From Didymodactylos carnosus (lineage: Eukaryota > Rotifera > Eurotatoria > Philodinida > Philodinidae): DNA of 23,456 nt. This document shows, piece by piece, positions 10,701-19,424 of the stretch (positions are counted from its first letter, which is position 1; the number at the start of each line of letters is the position of its first letter). The position numbers and the translations under genes were made by a program. The stretch spans positions 1 through 23,456 of the forward strand of contig CAJNOQ010002614.1 in the NCBI GenBank assembly GCA_905250885.1, given 5' to 3'. The notes below the pieces were generated by a model. The model saw nothing but the letters and a program-made list of their open reading frames with translations. It ran no database searches and was not told the origin of the DNA.

Positions 10701-13241
10701 ATTATTTATAATATGAACTAATTAGACTTTGTTTTCAATTACTATATTTTTGATTGAAACGAGTTTATTATGTGAAAAAAATAAAAAAGAAGTAATTAAT
10801 TGATTTTTTTGTTTCAGGTACATGATTTGACTGAACATACACGTTTAGCTAGTATAAGACCAAAATCACATAAAGTTCGAGGCGATTTACAAGCAGCATG
10901 TTATAATCCATTTACACGATGTATTCTATTTGCAACAGAACAAATATCTCTACTTAGTTTAAAATTAAAGTAAGAAAAAAATAATCATTTTCTCAAGTAA
11001 TATGACATATTATCTTTATTGTTTATAGACCTATTTTAAAAGCCGATATTGTAGTATCACATTATGAACAAATATTAGGTATTCTATTTTGTACAGAATT
11101 CAAACAAGTTATATCATGTACAGAAAGTGGAGTGGTGAGATTATGGGATTTTTTGACAGGACGTGAAATACATGAATTTCGAACACATAATGGAAATGCT
11201 GTCACGTGTATGACACTTGATAATACAGGACGACGTTTGATAACAGGAAGTAGAGATGGCACCTGTTGTGTATGGAATTATCATAATGGACAATGTTTAA
11301 AAATTTTAAAAAAGTCAAGTAAGAATAATTTCAAGATTTTTTTTATAAGCAATGTGAATTTGTGTTTCACATAAACAGATTGAAATATTTTATAATAAAA
11401 GATAAAGTACACATGACTATTTTATTAATATTATTTGTTCTGATTATTAGATTTAAGTGAAGTTGCTGATGTAACATTTGTTCAAGTGAATAATAACTGT
11501 TCGATTATTTCTGTTGGATGGGATAAACGTATTAACGTATTTAAAGATGATAGAGAAAAAATTAAACAGGCATTAGTTTGTGAAGAAGAATGGGATGACG
11601 ATATATTAAACGGACACGACGAAGATATTTTGTGTATTGCAAAATCTCAGGGTGATCTATTTGCAACCGGTGATTATAGCGGTGAAATTATTATTTGGAA
11701 CATGTCGTCAAAAAAAGTGTTTTCAAAAATTCGATCAGAAAAAGCTCAATCATTTGTTAATGACGAGAATGGTATATATGATTCATTTGTTTTATAGTCA
11801 TATGTTAATATAAAATTTTATTTTAGAAACAAATGATCGATTAATTTGTCGAATGACTTTCATTGATGCAAGAACAAATCGTCGAGATGTTGCTAATTTG
11901 ATTTCTAGTGGTCCCTATGGAATGATTCACTTTTGGTGTGTATACAAAAATGGTGTGTTGATGGCACGATTTAAAGCAGTAGGCATTCTTTTATTCCATA
12001 CTTTTCCGATTGTTTATCACATTTTATTTTTTTAAATATTTCAGAATAAAGCGATAAGAACAACTGTCACTCAAGTAAAACTAGACGCTGAATGTCGAAT
12101 GCTATTTGGAGCCGATTCGTTAGGTTAGATGATGCCTTTATTCTCGTTAAACAATTAACTTAGCAATTTTTAACTTTTTAAACTTTTTTTTTCATTCTAA
12201 GTAGAATTGTCTAATACGTGTTTTCTTAGGTTTTATTTTTATTTGGGCAATTGAAAATTATGCATTCAATATAGAGAACAAGCCACCTAAATGTAAGTAA
12301 GAAGCTTGTATTAGAGAAGCAAGAACAGATATATCTACTTTGTATTAGTTTACTGTTTAAAAATGTTTATACACTCAAACTATGCAAGTTTATCGCTAGT
12401 TTTTAGAGACCTAGTATATCGTGTTTGAAACATCTACTTGTATTTTTAGTACTTCGTTCTTGGCGAGCTCATATCGATACTATTACTGGTATTGAATATA
12501 TTGATCCAAGTAAGTAAGTATTTTATGAAATTCTACATAAATAGTTTTATATGAATTGTTTTTGTTTTTTTTCTAGCCAATGTTCTTATGTCTAGTGCAT
12601 TAGATGGCACAATTCGTATTTGGAATTTAAAGGGTCATTTTATGGGTATAATTTTTTGTAACACAAAATAATTTTTTATCATCTAATTTAAACTATTATT
12701 CTTCAGGCACCTTTGGTCAAACATTACCGTGGAATATTTATGATCCAGCCACATATCAACATCCAAACGCACCATTAGACGTTTTAACTGATCCTCGAAG
12801 TTTACCACCTCGTTCAAGATTAAATGACTATAGTGACGAAAGTGGCGATGATAATCTGGAGCAAAAAATAAAAGATGTACCAATGGAAAAGGTACAGTAT
12901 ATCTTGTCATTCTTTTTTAACATATTGGATTTTACTGTTGTTCAGGTATCGATACCACTTTACAAACAAGTCGCGGATGATGTTACAATCGATAAAAATG
13001 TCAGAGAGACATTAAACACATTACAAAATCCATCAAATATGGCTGGCAAACGGTATGAGATAATAACTGTCATATTTTAACAGCTAATGTTTACCTTCAT
13101 CGTAGGCTAAGATATTTTCGTGAAAAACCAGTTGTTCATTCTCGAGCATACGGTTCAAGTTATTTTCAAAACTTACGATTTTATCTCGTTGAAGATAATC
13201 CATCAAATACAAATGTTCATTTTGCTGATGTCAAATCTTAA
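425..13241 (+). CDS. WD40-repeat protein, WDR49/WDR64-like (5' end outside window)
   Basis: Fourteen exons, all with GT-AG borders and consistent phases: 425-589, 654-899, 968-1116, 10818-10969, 11029-11318, 11451-11771, 11827-11978, 12045-12123, 12230-12292, 12450-12509, 12577-12645, 12707-12891, 12946-13052, 13106-13241 (TAA stop). The window encodes about 723 residues; the first exon opens in mid-codon after an acceptor, so the start lies upstream. The beginning is S/Q/K-rich low complexity, followed by WD blades: VTGGMDRVLRIWNPY, LRGHTAPIF, STDKSVLVHDL, SGVVRLWDFLTGREI, ITGSRDGTCCVWNY, ATGDYSGEIIIWNM, SALDGTIRIWNLKG. The GGMDR..R.WNPYVP block and the GTFGQ..PW segment after the last blade resemble the WDR49/WDR64/WDR95 family (recalled, not searched). 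Such proteins are probably scaffolds; no catalytic residue is expected. The join across the 9.7-kb intron (exon ending 1116 to exon starting 10818) is phase 0 and completes one blade. Gene identification is good; the exact family member is uncertain. Confidence 0.85.
1700..1705 (-). promoter_or_regulatory. Possible fukutin poly(A) signal
   Basis: AATAAA on the - strand about 105 nt past the fukutin stop and just beyond the 64-bp palindrome. Position is plausible, but this hexamer is common in AT-rich DNA. Confidence 0.4.
1720..1783. repeat. 64-bp near-perfect palindrome
   Basis: Two 32-nt arms with no spacer, centred between 1751 and 1752 on TTTTATAAAA. A single mismatched pair (1726/1777) was found. 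It lies between the fukutin stop (1810) and a possible - strand AATAAA signal (1705-1700), so the fukutin 3' UTR would fold into a long hairpin. Confidence 0.92.
1810..5118 (-). CDS. FKTN: Fukutin-like ribitol-phosphate/LicD-type transferase
   Basis: Seven exons on the - strand, in transcription order: 5118-5002, 4932-4735, 4651-4425, 3461-3202, 3145-3009, 2497-2379, 2242-1810. They total 1491 nt (496 aa plus TAA). All borders are GT-AG and phases agree. The ATG is the first after an in-frame TAG 24 nt upstream. Residues about 11-32 form one hydrophobic segment after a basic start, as in a type II Golgi protein. The signature LAGGTLLGWYRHCG is at about 261-274, followed by QDADFG with D281/D283 as the likely metal/nucleotide-binding acidic pair. 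Near residues 372-391, SVPCDPIEYLNTEYG matches the fukutin C-terminal block. Human fukutin (461 aa) transfers ribitol-5-phosphate from CDP-ribitol to alpha-dystroglycan glycan in the Golgi; the same reaction here is inference. An extra Lys/Pro-rich tail of roughly 80 residues follows the conserved end. The whole gene lies in an intron of the opposite-strand WD40 gene. Confidence 0.93.
3660..4135 (+). mobile_element. Probable tRNA-derived SINE-type insertion in a fukutin intron
   Basis: The segment is clearly richer in G and C than its surroundings. It starts with a pol III A-box-like TGGCTTAGTGG (3673-3683). A B-box-like TATTCGGATCT (3717-3727; 8 of 11 match GGTTCGAATCC) follows 33 nt later, close to tRNA spacing. 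GTAC/GTAC arms at 3700-3703 and 3711-3714 frame a 7-nt loop like an anticodon arm. Downstream are short hairpins (3800-3820; 3843-3858) and a CCTG-rich stretch (about 4048-4130). Both ends are uncertain, and no target duplication or poly(A) tail was identified. Confidence 0.5.
5119..6766. other. Non-coding: fukutin 5' flank inside the WD40 intron
   Basis: No convincing exon on either strand. It presumably holds the fukutin promoter. A strongly purine-biased stretch is at about 6242-6312. Open frames at 6513-6783 overlap on both strands and resemble no known protein. Confidence 0.6.
6767..6999 (+). repeat. 233-bp direct repeat, copy 1
   Basis: Matches 10549-10781 at 230 of 233 positions by eye, without gaps. 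It begins ACAGAGATGAGCTATAAATA and ends TTATTATGTGAAAAAAA. Non-coding, within the long WD40 intron. It does not have TG...CA LTR ends. Confidence 0.93.
7000..10548. other. Non-coding spacer between the two 233-bp repeats
   Basis: About 3.5 kb of AT-rich DNA without recognisable coding. Contains the (CA)28 run and T-rich tracts near 8180-8290; a further T-rich tract lies at 10046-10080. No transposon protein and no terminal TG/CA or matching target duplication was found. Confidence 0.6.
7734..7789 (+). repeat. (CA)28 microsatellite
   Basis: A pure 56-bp CA run, preceded by alternating TATATATGTATATATACATG, so about 90 bp of nearly unbroken purine-pyrimidine alternation. Located in the WD40 intron. 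Confidence 0.98.
10549..10781 (+). repeat. 233-bp direct repeat, copy 2
   Basis: Second copy, 3782 bp after the first and ending 36 bp before the WD40 exon at 10818. Only three substitutions separate the copies. Confidence 0.93.
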
Positions 13242-13245
13242 TAAA
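13240..13245 (+). promoter_or_regulatory. AATAAA overlapping the WD40 stop codon
   Basis: AATAAA begins inside the TAA stop (13239-13241). If used, the 3' UTR would be very short. Another AATAAA lies near 13580. Confidence 0.35.
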
Positions 13246-14444
13246 TTTTTATGTTTGTATTAACCTTTATTTATTCTCTATAGTCAAAGTACTAGTGAGA
13301 TTGTGTGTATTTCTTCCTGTGATATTTGATTATGTGAGTTATTTTTTCTTTTCTTCTCTGTAACTTATTCCGCAATATATGCAAAAATAAGCTTTTTTTG
13401 ATGAATTATTTTTTACTTCTTTTTAAACCGGTTTTATTTGATCTTAATACGATGTTTGAACTTTTTGTGATATATATTTTATATAACTAATCTCATATTT
13501 TTTATTCTCATTTTATTTATTTTTATAACTATTTCTTATTTTTATATTTTTATTAACTTAATATGCACAATATTTAAGCATAATAAAGTTTAGAAGCAAT
13601 GAGATTTTTAAACTAAACAAACACAAACCAAATATGAAAGAAAGAAAGTAAGAAAACAAATTTTATTATATCTTTAAGCAAGAATATTGCTTCATATTAA
13701 GGGAATGTGACATAACGTATTGACCAAGAGGAAAAAATGAGAATAAATATGAGAAAATTTGCGAACTACAAGCATGTGGTTAAAATAACATAAGATACCA
13801 CGAAATCATCTAGCTTTTCTAAACAACAATTTTCTAATTTTGCTCACATTGGTCGTATCTTTATTCATAAAAAATGCGATACAAACAATAAAACAGTTCG
13901 TCAATTGTACTACTTTTGGATATTCTCACTTAACAGCTGTATAGCGATTTTAATTAATGATATTTTTTTATCCTAATTATTTATTACAATTATTAAAATA
14001 TCGTGACTGGATTAGTCAAAAAACTTTCTATATTTTTCATTTACTCACATCACTTGTCTTTCTTCGCCTAGAAAAGTTATGAATTTAACAAAAAGTTGAA
14101 GCATTAGGCAATGAGAGCGGCAAAACATGCAAATGGTCAAAACAGAAAGGACTCAATATTTATATAAATTATAAATATCTACAATTCAAAATTTAAGATA
14201 TTAAATCCATACAGAGACTAAAGAGATTTCAAGAAAAACTAATAGCAATCTAAATCTCCATTTCTGACTAGCTGAATCAGTTATTCCATATCCAAATTCG
14301 ACTACCCCATGTGTTCTATAAAAATGATTTTTGAATGTAGTTTTTCTCAGTTCTTGTTCTGAAAAATACAAATAATTTTTCTGCAATTTAAATTAAAGAC
14401 AAATATAGACATTCATTAACTATATTTCATCTTTTATTTTAATC
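13242..14444. other. Intergenic, 3' flank of the WD40 gene
   Basis: Very AT-rich; nothing recognised apart from possible poly(A) signals. Genes on both sides converge here. Confidence 0.6.
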
Positions 14445-14452
14445 ATAGTAAG
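14445..14452. repeat. Left target-site duplication of the hAT MITE
   Basis: ATAGTAAG immediately before the element, identical to 14911-14918. Confidence 0.88.
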
Positions 14453-14910
14453 TAGGGATGTTCGGTTCTCGGTTCCGGAACCAAGAATGGCGATTCTTGA
14501 ACCGAAACCGCGATTCTCGAGTTAGAACAGAAACGAATGGAACCGCGATTCCGGTTTTGAACTTAGAACAGAATCACGGTTCTCGGTACTCAGCTTAGAA
14601 CCGGAAAATAATTTTCCAAGCAGTAATAATTCAACGAAATTTATGTTTTTTTCATTTTAATAGTGAACGAAAGGATTCTTTTAAATGATGACAGGCATAT
14701 ATATCTTTTTGTAGCTTTGTCAATAGCGTGTTTTCATTTTGCTAAAAGAAAGGCAAGTTAAAAAGTCTCGATTCCGAAAAAAAGGAACTGTCTAAGAAAC
14801 CGTGGTTCCGGTTCCATTGTCAGAGCCGGTAGCGCGGTTTCGATTCCCGATGAAGAATCGAAAATCCGAGAACCGCGATTCCGGTTCTTAATCAGAACCG
14901 AATATCTCTG
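14453..14910. mobile_element. hAT-type MITE with 8-bp target-site duplication
   Basis: The 458-bp segment starts TAGGGATGTTCGGTTCT and ends with the inverse complement of CAGAGATATTCGGTTCT, matching at 14 of 17 positions. It is flanked by perfect 8-bp direct repeats, ATAGTAAG, at 14445-14452 and 14911-14918. An 8-bp duplication and a YAGRG-like terminus are typical of hAT transposons. The inside is full of GGTTCCGG, GAACCG and CGCGATTC words in both orientations, like hAT subterminal repeats. There is no transposase coding, so it is non-autonomous. It sits in the intergenic region between two convergent genes. Confidence 0.88.
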
Positions 14911-14918
14911 ATAGTAAG
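14911..14918. repeat. Right target-site duplication of the hAT MITE
   Basis: ATAGTAAG immediately after the element, identical to 14445-14452. Confidence 0.88.
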
Positions 14919-15527
14919 TTCTGACACTGGAAATAAGGTAATACATAACTGTTTTATTTCATTTTCCCATGATTTGTTTTTCTAAACCTCGGTGCAACCA
15001 TCATGCGCTTCTCGCATTTTTTCAGGAATAATCCACTGCATTTGCAATTTTGAGTTCAGCTTTCGAGTACAAATTTCTCTTTTTGATCTGTACAGTAGGT
15101 AAACTGAAGAATGAATCAGAAACTGTCTCAATTATTGTATTTTATAAATAACCTCAAATAAGTATTAAGATCCATTAATTTGAACGAAAAACAAATTGGA
15201 CACGAATGATATCGGGAATTCTTCGGTTTTTTGCTCCATAAAAACTCAACCTATCAGCAAATTTAACTACTGTGCTGATAACTTTGATTAGAAACAGCAT
15301 TCTAATGTTTCATCTTCTCATAGTTCGAAACTTTTACATCAATGTTTATTAGACGTTACAGTTGTTACAACAAAAAAAAAACACTCTACTCAACATGAAC
15401 ATTCAAGAGTGGTATCTTTCTCACCGAAAAGTACAAAGTTCTTTCAAAAAGAAATACGAATAACCTAAGAAATACGGAATGAAAAAAAATCACATTTAAT
15501 ATTGTCTATTTTTGTTGTCATTATTGT
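14919..15527. other. Intergenic, 3' flank of the cytosolic cyclophilin
   Basis: No coding or repeat recognised other than the ATTAAA signal noted with the cyclophilin. Confidence 0.55.
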
Positions 15528-16269
15528 TTAACTAAGTTGACCACACTCTGTTATGGTTACTTTCTTTGAAGTTTTACCACTTTGTGAACCTAAAGAAACA
15601 AAAGACAAAGATGTAGTATATTATTCATGACTGATAACCAAATAAATAACCTTACCATAACCCTCTATTTTTTTAATTATATCGTAACCTTCGCTAACTT
15701 CACCAAAGACAACATGTTTACCATCAAGCCTAGAATATGTATTATAAAATAATGCCAGCTATAACAAAAGAGGACATTTAGACGACTAACCAGGATGTAA
15801 CAGCAGTTGTAATGAAAAATTGACTACCATTCGTATTTTTACCTATAAATTAAGAGATGTATCGAACACATGTATATAGGCGAACAGCTTTCTTCTATTT
15901 ACCAGCATTAGCCATTGACAATAAACCTTCTTTTGTATGTTTCAACTGAAAATTTTCATCGGCAAATTTTTCACCATAAATACTTTTGCCACCAGTACCA
16001 TTATGATTTGTAAAATCTCCACCTTGACACATAAATCCTGGTATGACACGATGAAATGATGAACTTTTAAATCCGAATCCCTTTTCACCAGTACAAAGTG
16101 CACGAAAATTTTCTAAAATACCAAATATGTTGCAGTTTTATTACGAAATGACTTAAGTTTAATACATACCAGCTGTTTTTGGAACAACGTCATTGTAAAG
16201 TGTAAAAGTGACACGACCTAATGGTTGACCATCAGCAGCCATATCGAAATAAACTTTTGAGCGACTCAT
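15528..16269 (-). CDS. PPIA: Cytosolic-type cyclophilin (peptidyl-prolyl cis-trans isomerase A)
   Basis: Five exons: 16269-16170, 16112-15903, 15842-15791, 15729-15656, 15589-15528. They total 498 nt, 165 aa plus TAA, exactly the length of human cyclophilin A. Residue numbering matches it without a gap. The active-site positions are all present: R55, F60, M61, Q63, A101, F113, W121, L122, H126. The protein starts [10 protein letters not shown] with no signal or targeting peptide, so the cytosol or nucleus is likely. It isomerises Xaa-Pro peptide bonds and would be expected to bind cyclosporin A. It lies 453 bp downstream of beta-catenin copy B on the same strand and converges on the WD40 gene. 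An ATTAAA-type poly(A) signal is on the - strand at 15500-15495, about 28 nt past the stop. Confidence 0.96.
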
Positions 16270-16721
16270 TTTTTTTTTTTATTGTTTTATCTAATAAAAT
16301 GTTGGCTAAACGTTGTACGATTAATCTGAAAAGATCATGAATAATGTATATATGAACATCGAACAAAACAGGTAGATAATAGTTGAAATTAAAAAGATAA
16401 TAAACAAAGTTATTTTACAGAATATTTAATTCTTAATCTAAACAAAATTTATGAGAAAACACACGATTACAATATCTGACAACATTTTACAATATTAATA
16501 AAATAAATCAATCAAAAAGAAAAATAAGATATTGAAGATAATATTTGGTGTAAACAAAATAGAGAAAATTCACTATATGCATACATATACATTGAAAACT
16601 GACTTACGGACTAGTTGTGGATATTTTTACATTTTAATAAGCAAATTTTGACTTTAATAAAATGAAAATAAATATACGTATATATCAAAGAAGAAAATAA
16701 AAAATTTATCAAAATAAAACG
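16270..16721. other. Spacer between beta-catenin copy B and cyclophilin
   Basis: AT-rich. No sequence resembling the missing beta-catenin C-terminal exons (TYAAA..., AWFDTDL) was seen here on the - strand. Confidence 0.6.
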
Positions 16722-19424
16722 TTATTGCTTCAAGAAATCTAATACTTTTTGTGTTCCTAATTGAGTTTCAATTATTTGATTACATTCGAGATCTTGACGT
16801 AATTCATTCAACATTTCGGATGAAGTACGTTGTAATTGACAGTGTGGTAAGTAATGACACTAGAAGAGAAGAAAAATAAACTACACTTGAACGTTTGAAT
16901 TTTGAATAAACGACAAATGTAAATTGTTTAATTTTGTCGAGATAATTTAAAAACATTTTTCTGAATCAAATTTAAAACCTTGAATGGAAAATAGACTACA
17001 GTCTCCAATAGTCAGCAAATCTCATTCAATGGTTAGTTGTTTGTTGGCCTCGATAGTACTTAATCATCATCAGGGAAAATTAATCTGTAGTTTTCTCAAA
17101 ACGTAAAATGATCCGTTTGAATGAAGTTTATGATTTAAAAAAAGTATTTACATACCCGAACAAATATCGGTATACAATTTAGTTCTCTAATAATTATTCG
17201 ATTTGTTTGATTTTTTGCTAGTGTATGTAATGCTCCAATTATAATATCGAGTGTATGCTCTGTATGATTTAAATTATTCATATGATGTATATCTTCGTGT
17301 GATTTTTGTATTTGTTGTCTTTCTTGATCAACAACGGTTAGAAGTTGAACTAATTTTGGTATAGCTCCATTTTCACGTAACGAAGACAAATTACTTGCTG
17401 ATAATGCCAAATTTTTTATTAGACCAATCGTCGCTTTAACTGTTGGCCAATCTTTTTTCCAATGTTTTATATTTAATAGTTTAACAAAATAAGGTATACC
17501 ACATAATTTTTTTACACTATCTCTTGCTTCTGCTTCTAGTTCATGACGAGCTGTCACATGTCGTAATGTACATAACTATAAGACAATTGAACATATTTAA
17601 TATTTTTAATATAATGTTGAATATACATACTGCTGGCTCAATGATTTCTTCCTTTTCACCTGCTTGTAGTATTGTTTTAATCAACGCTTGTATACCATTC
17701 ATTTTGACCAAATGCATTTTATTTATTTGATTATCACATGTCAAGTTATTCAAAATTCCAACTGAACATGTGATTGAGACAAGATCATCAGTTAATAATA
17801 ACTGAATCAATGTCTGAATCAATGATTCCATACCTTTCTAGAAGAAAATAATATACGTCTTGTGAAAGATGGAAGTTATAAAGATGACTATTGATTTTCT
17901 CTTCTATCGTACATAGGCATGAAATGTACACAATACCATATATTTTTTTTCCTACTCTTACTTGACGTTCAGAGCGAAGGAATCTACCGAAAAATTGATT
18001 TATCTGGTATTTTAATGGAAGTGAGAGTGTGAAAAGTACCAGACATTCAATTTATTTTCTTTTTTGGACTCTTGTGTTTTCAGTATTAACTGAAAATCAA
18101 GAACTAGTGTATTGTAGAAAACATTCTTGCTGCATCTTACCAATTTGATTGCTTGATCGGATATATTTCTTATTGTCAGAAGACAATTACGTCTTATACG
18201 AATACTTTTTGTCTTATTAATTTGTTTTTCCAAAATTTCAATACCATTTGCTAGTAAAATTGTTTTCTTTGTTGATACAGTACCAGATGAGATAATCGGA
18301 AATAATTTTGATATTGTCAATAAGAGTTTATCATACCTTGTAGAAACCATTATACGTAACAACTGTTGAGAACACATTTCACTTCCTTGTAAAAAAGTCT
18401 GAATATAAACAACAATTATTAAGACATACCACTTAGAAAAAACTTTTTTAGGCTATACTTTCGCTTCTTGATTGTAACATGCCATTTTATGTAAACAATC
18501 AGTTAATAATGTTAACAATTTATCATTGGTTCTATTTAATAATGAAACAAATTTTTCAGTTCCGTGAAAACTTTCTATCTCTCGAGCTGCATTTGCTTGT
18601 AGAATAATGAGAAAATTATGTAATATTGTAATAACAAAATTAACAATATTATCAGATGAACTAAAGCAAAAGTAAAAATAATTCAAAAAATATTTAAAAT
18701 GTAATGTAACTAAATACTCACTCCAGGACATGTAAAAGCGCACGAATACCTCCAGCTTCAAGAATTGCTACTAATCCATCTTGTTGTTGTGATAAAAAAT
18801 GTAACAGACTAGTTAAAGCATAAATTAATTGTCCATCACCCGAATCTTTAGAAAATGCGCGTAATAAAGCAATAATTATCTAAACAAACCATATTTTATT
18901 ACAGCATTCGTACTCGTTATTGAAACCAAGTTTACCTCTCGATTGCGGATTACGTCTAATCTGATATCTCCTCCTTCTTTAATTAGAGTGTGCACAAACA
19001 TGACGGCTTCACTAACAATAAGACGATCATCATCATTAAGTAAACTAATCAATTCTGATATCATTTCACCTGGCTCGCGACGCTGACCCATCATCGTAAT
19101 ATTTGGATCAATTTGTGGTTGCTGTTGTTCTGGTATTGGTAATTGTACTGGCGGCTGATGTTGTTGGGGATGACGTTGATGTGGCGTGCATGGTGGTGCA
19201 ACACTGTGTTGGAAACGTTGTTGTTCGTTATTTGACATTGTTGTTGAAAAAGACTGTTCACTGTCATTACAACCACTCAAAACACTTCTTAACGAATTCG
19301 TTGTCCCTGAATGTATACCCGAGTCACGGTTTAATGCATATGGAACATCTAGCCACATTGATGTATGAATTTCTTGATCCAATTGTTGATGTTGTTGTGG
19401 CGTGTGCATTTGATGATATTCCAT
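16722..19424 (-). CDS. CTNNB1-like: Beta-catenin copy B, lacking the C-terminal domain
   Basis: Seven exons: 19424-18936, 18879-18722, 18660-18459, 18398-18141, 17837-17631, 17575-17156, 16859-16722. They total 1872 nt, 623 aa plus TAA, with GT-AG introns and phases that close. Residues 34-40 are DSGIHSG, the CK1/GSK3/beta-TrCP degron. Residues about 65-112 are Q/H/P-rich. Armadillo repeats run from about 119 (PGEMISELISLLND) to the end and align collinearly with beta-catenin: NQEAK with K283 (human K312), LTCDNQINK with K409 (human K435), TLRHVTARHE, VKATIGLIKNLAL, GALHTLAKN..NRIIIREL. The last exon aligns with repeat 12 (QRTSSEMLNELRQD) and then stops. Human beta-catenin (781 aa) continues about 115 residues further. 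The segment between degron and repeat 1 shows no RAAMFPE-like alpha-catenin-binding motif. No frameshift or internal stop, so it looks functional. It lies between two cyclophilin genes on the same strand. Confidence 0.93.

Noticed and set aside
6767-10781. LTR retrotransposon with 233-bp LTRs
   Set aside because: No TG...CA termini, no target duplication, no gag/pol coding or primer-binding site recognised.
14758-14946. 62-codon - strand frame
   Set aside because: Lies across the hAT MITE and its border; repetitive content, not a gene.
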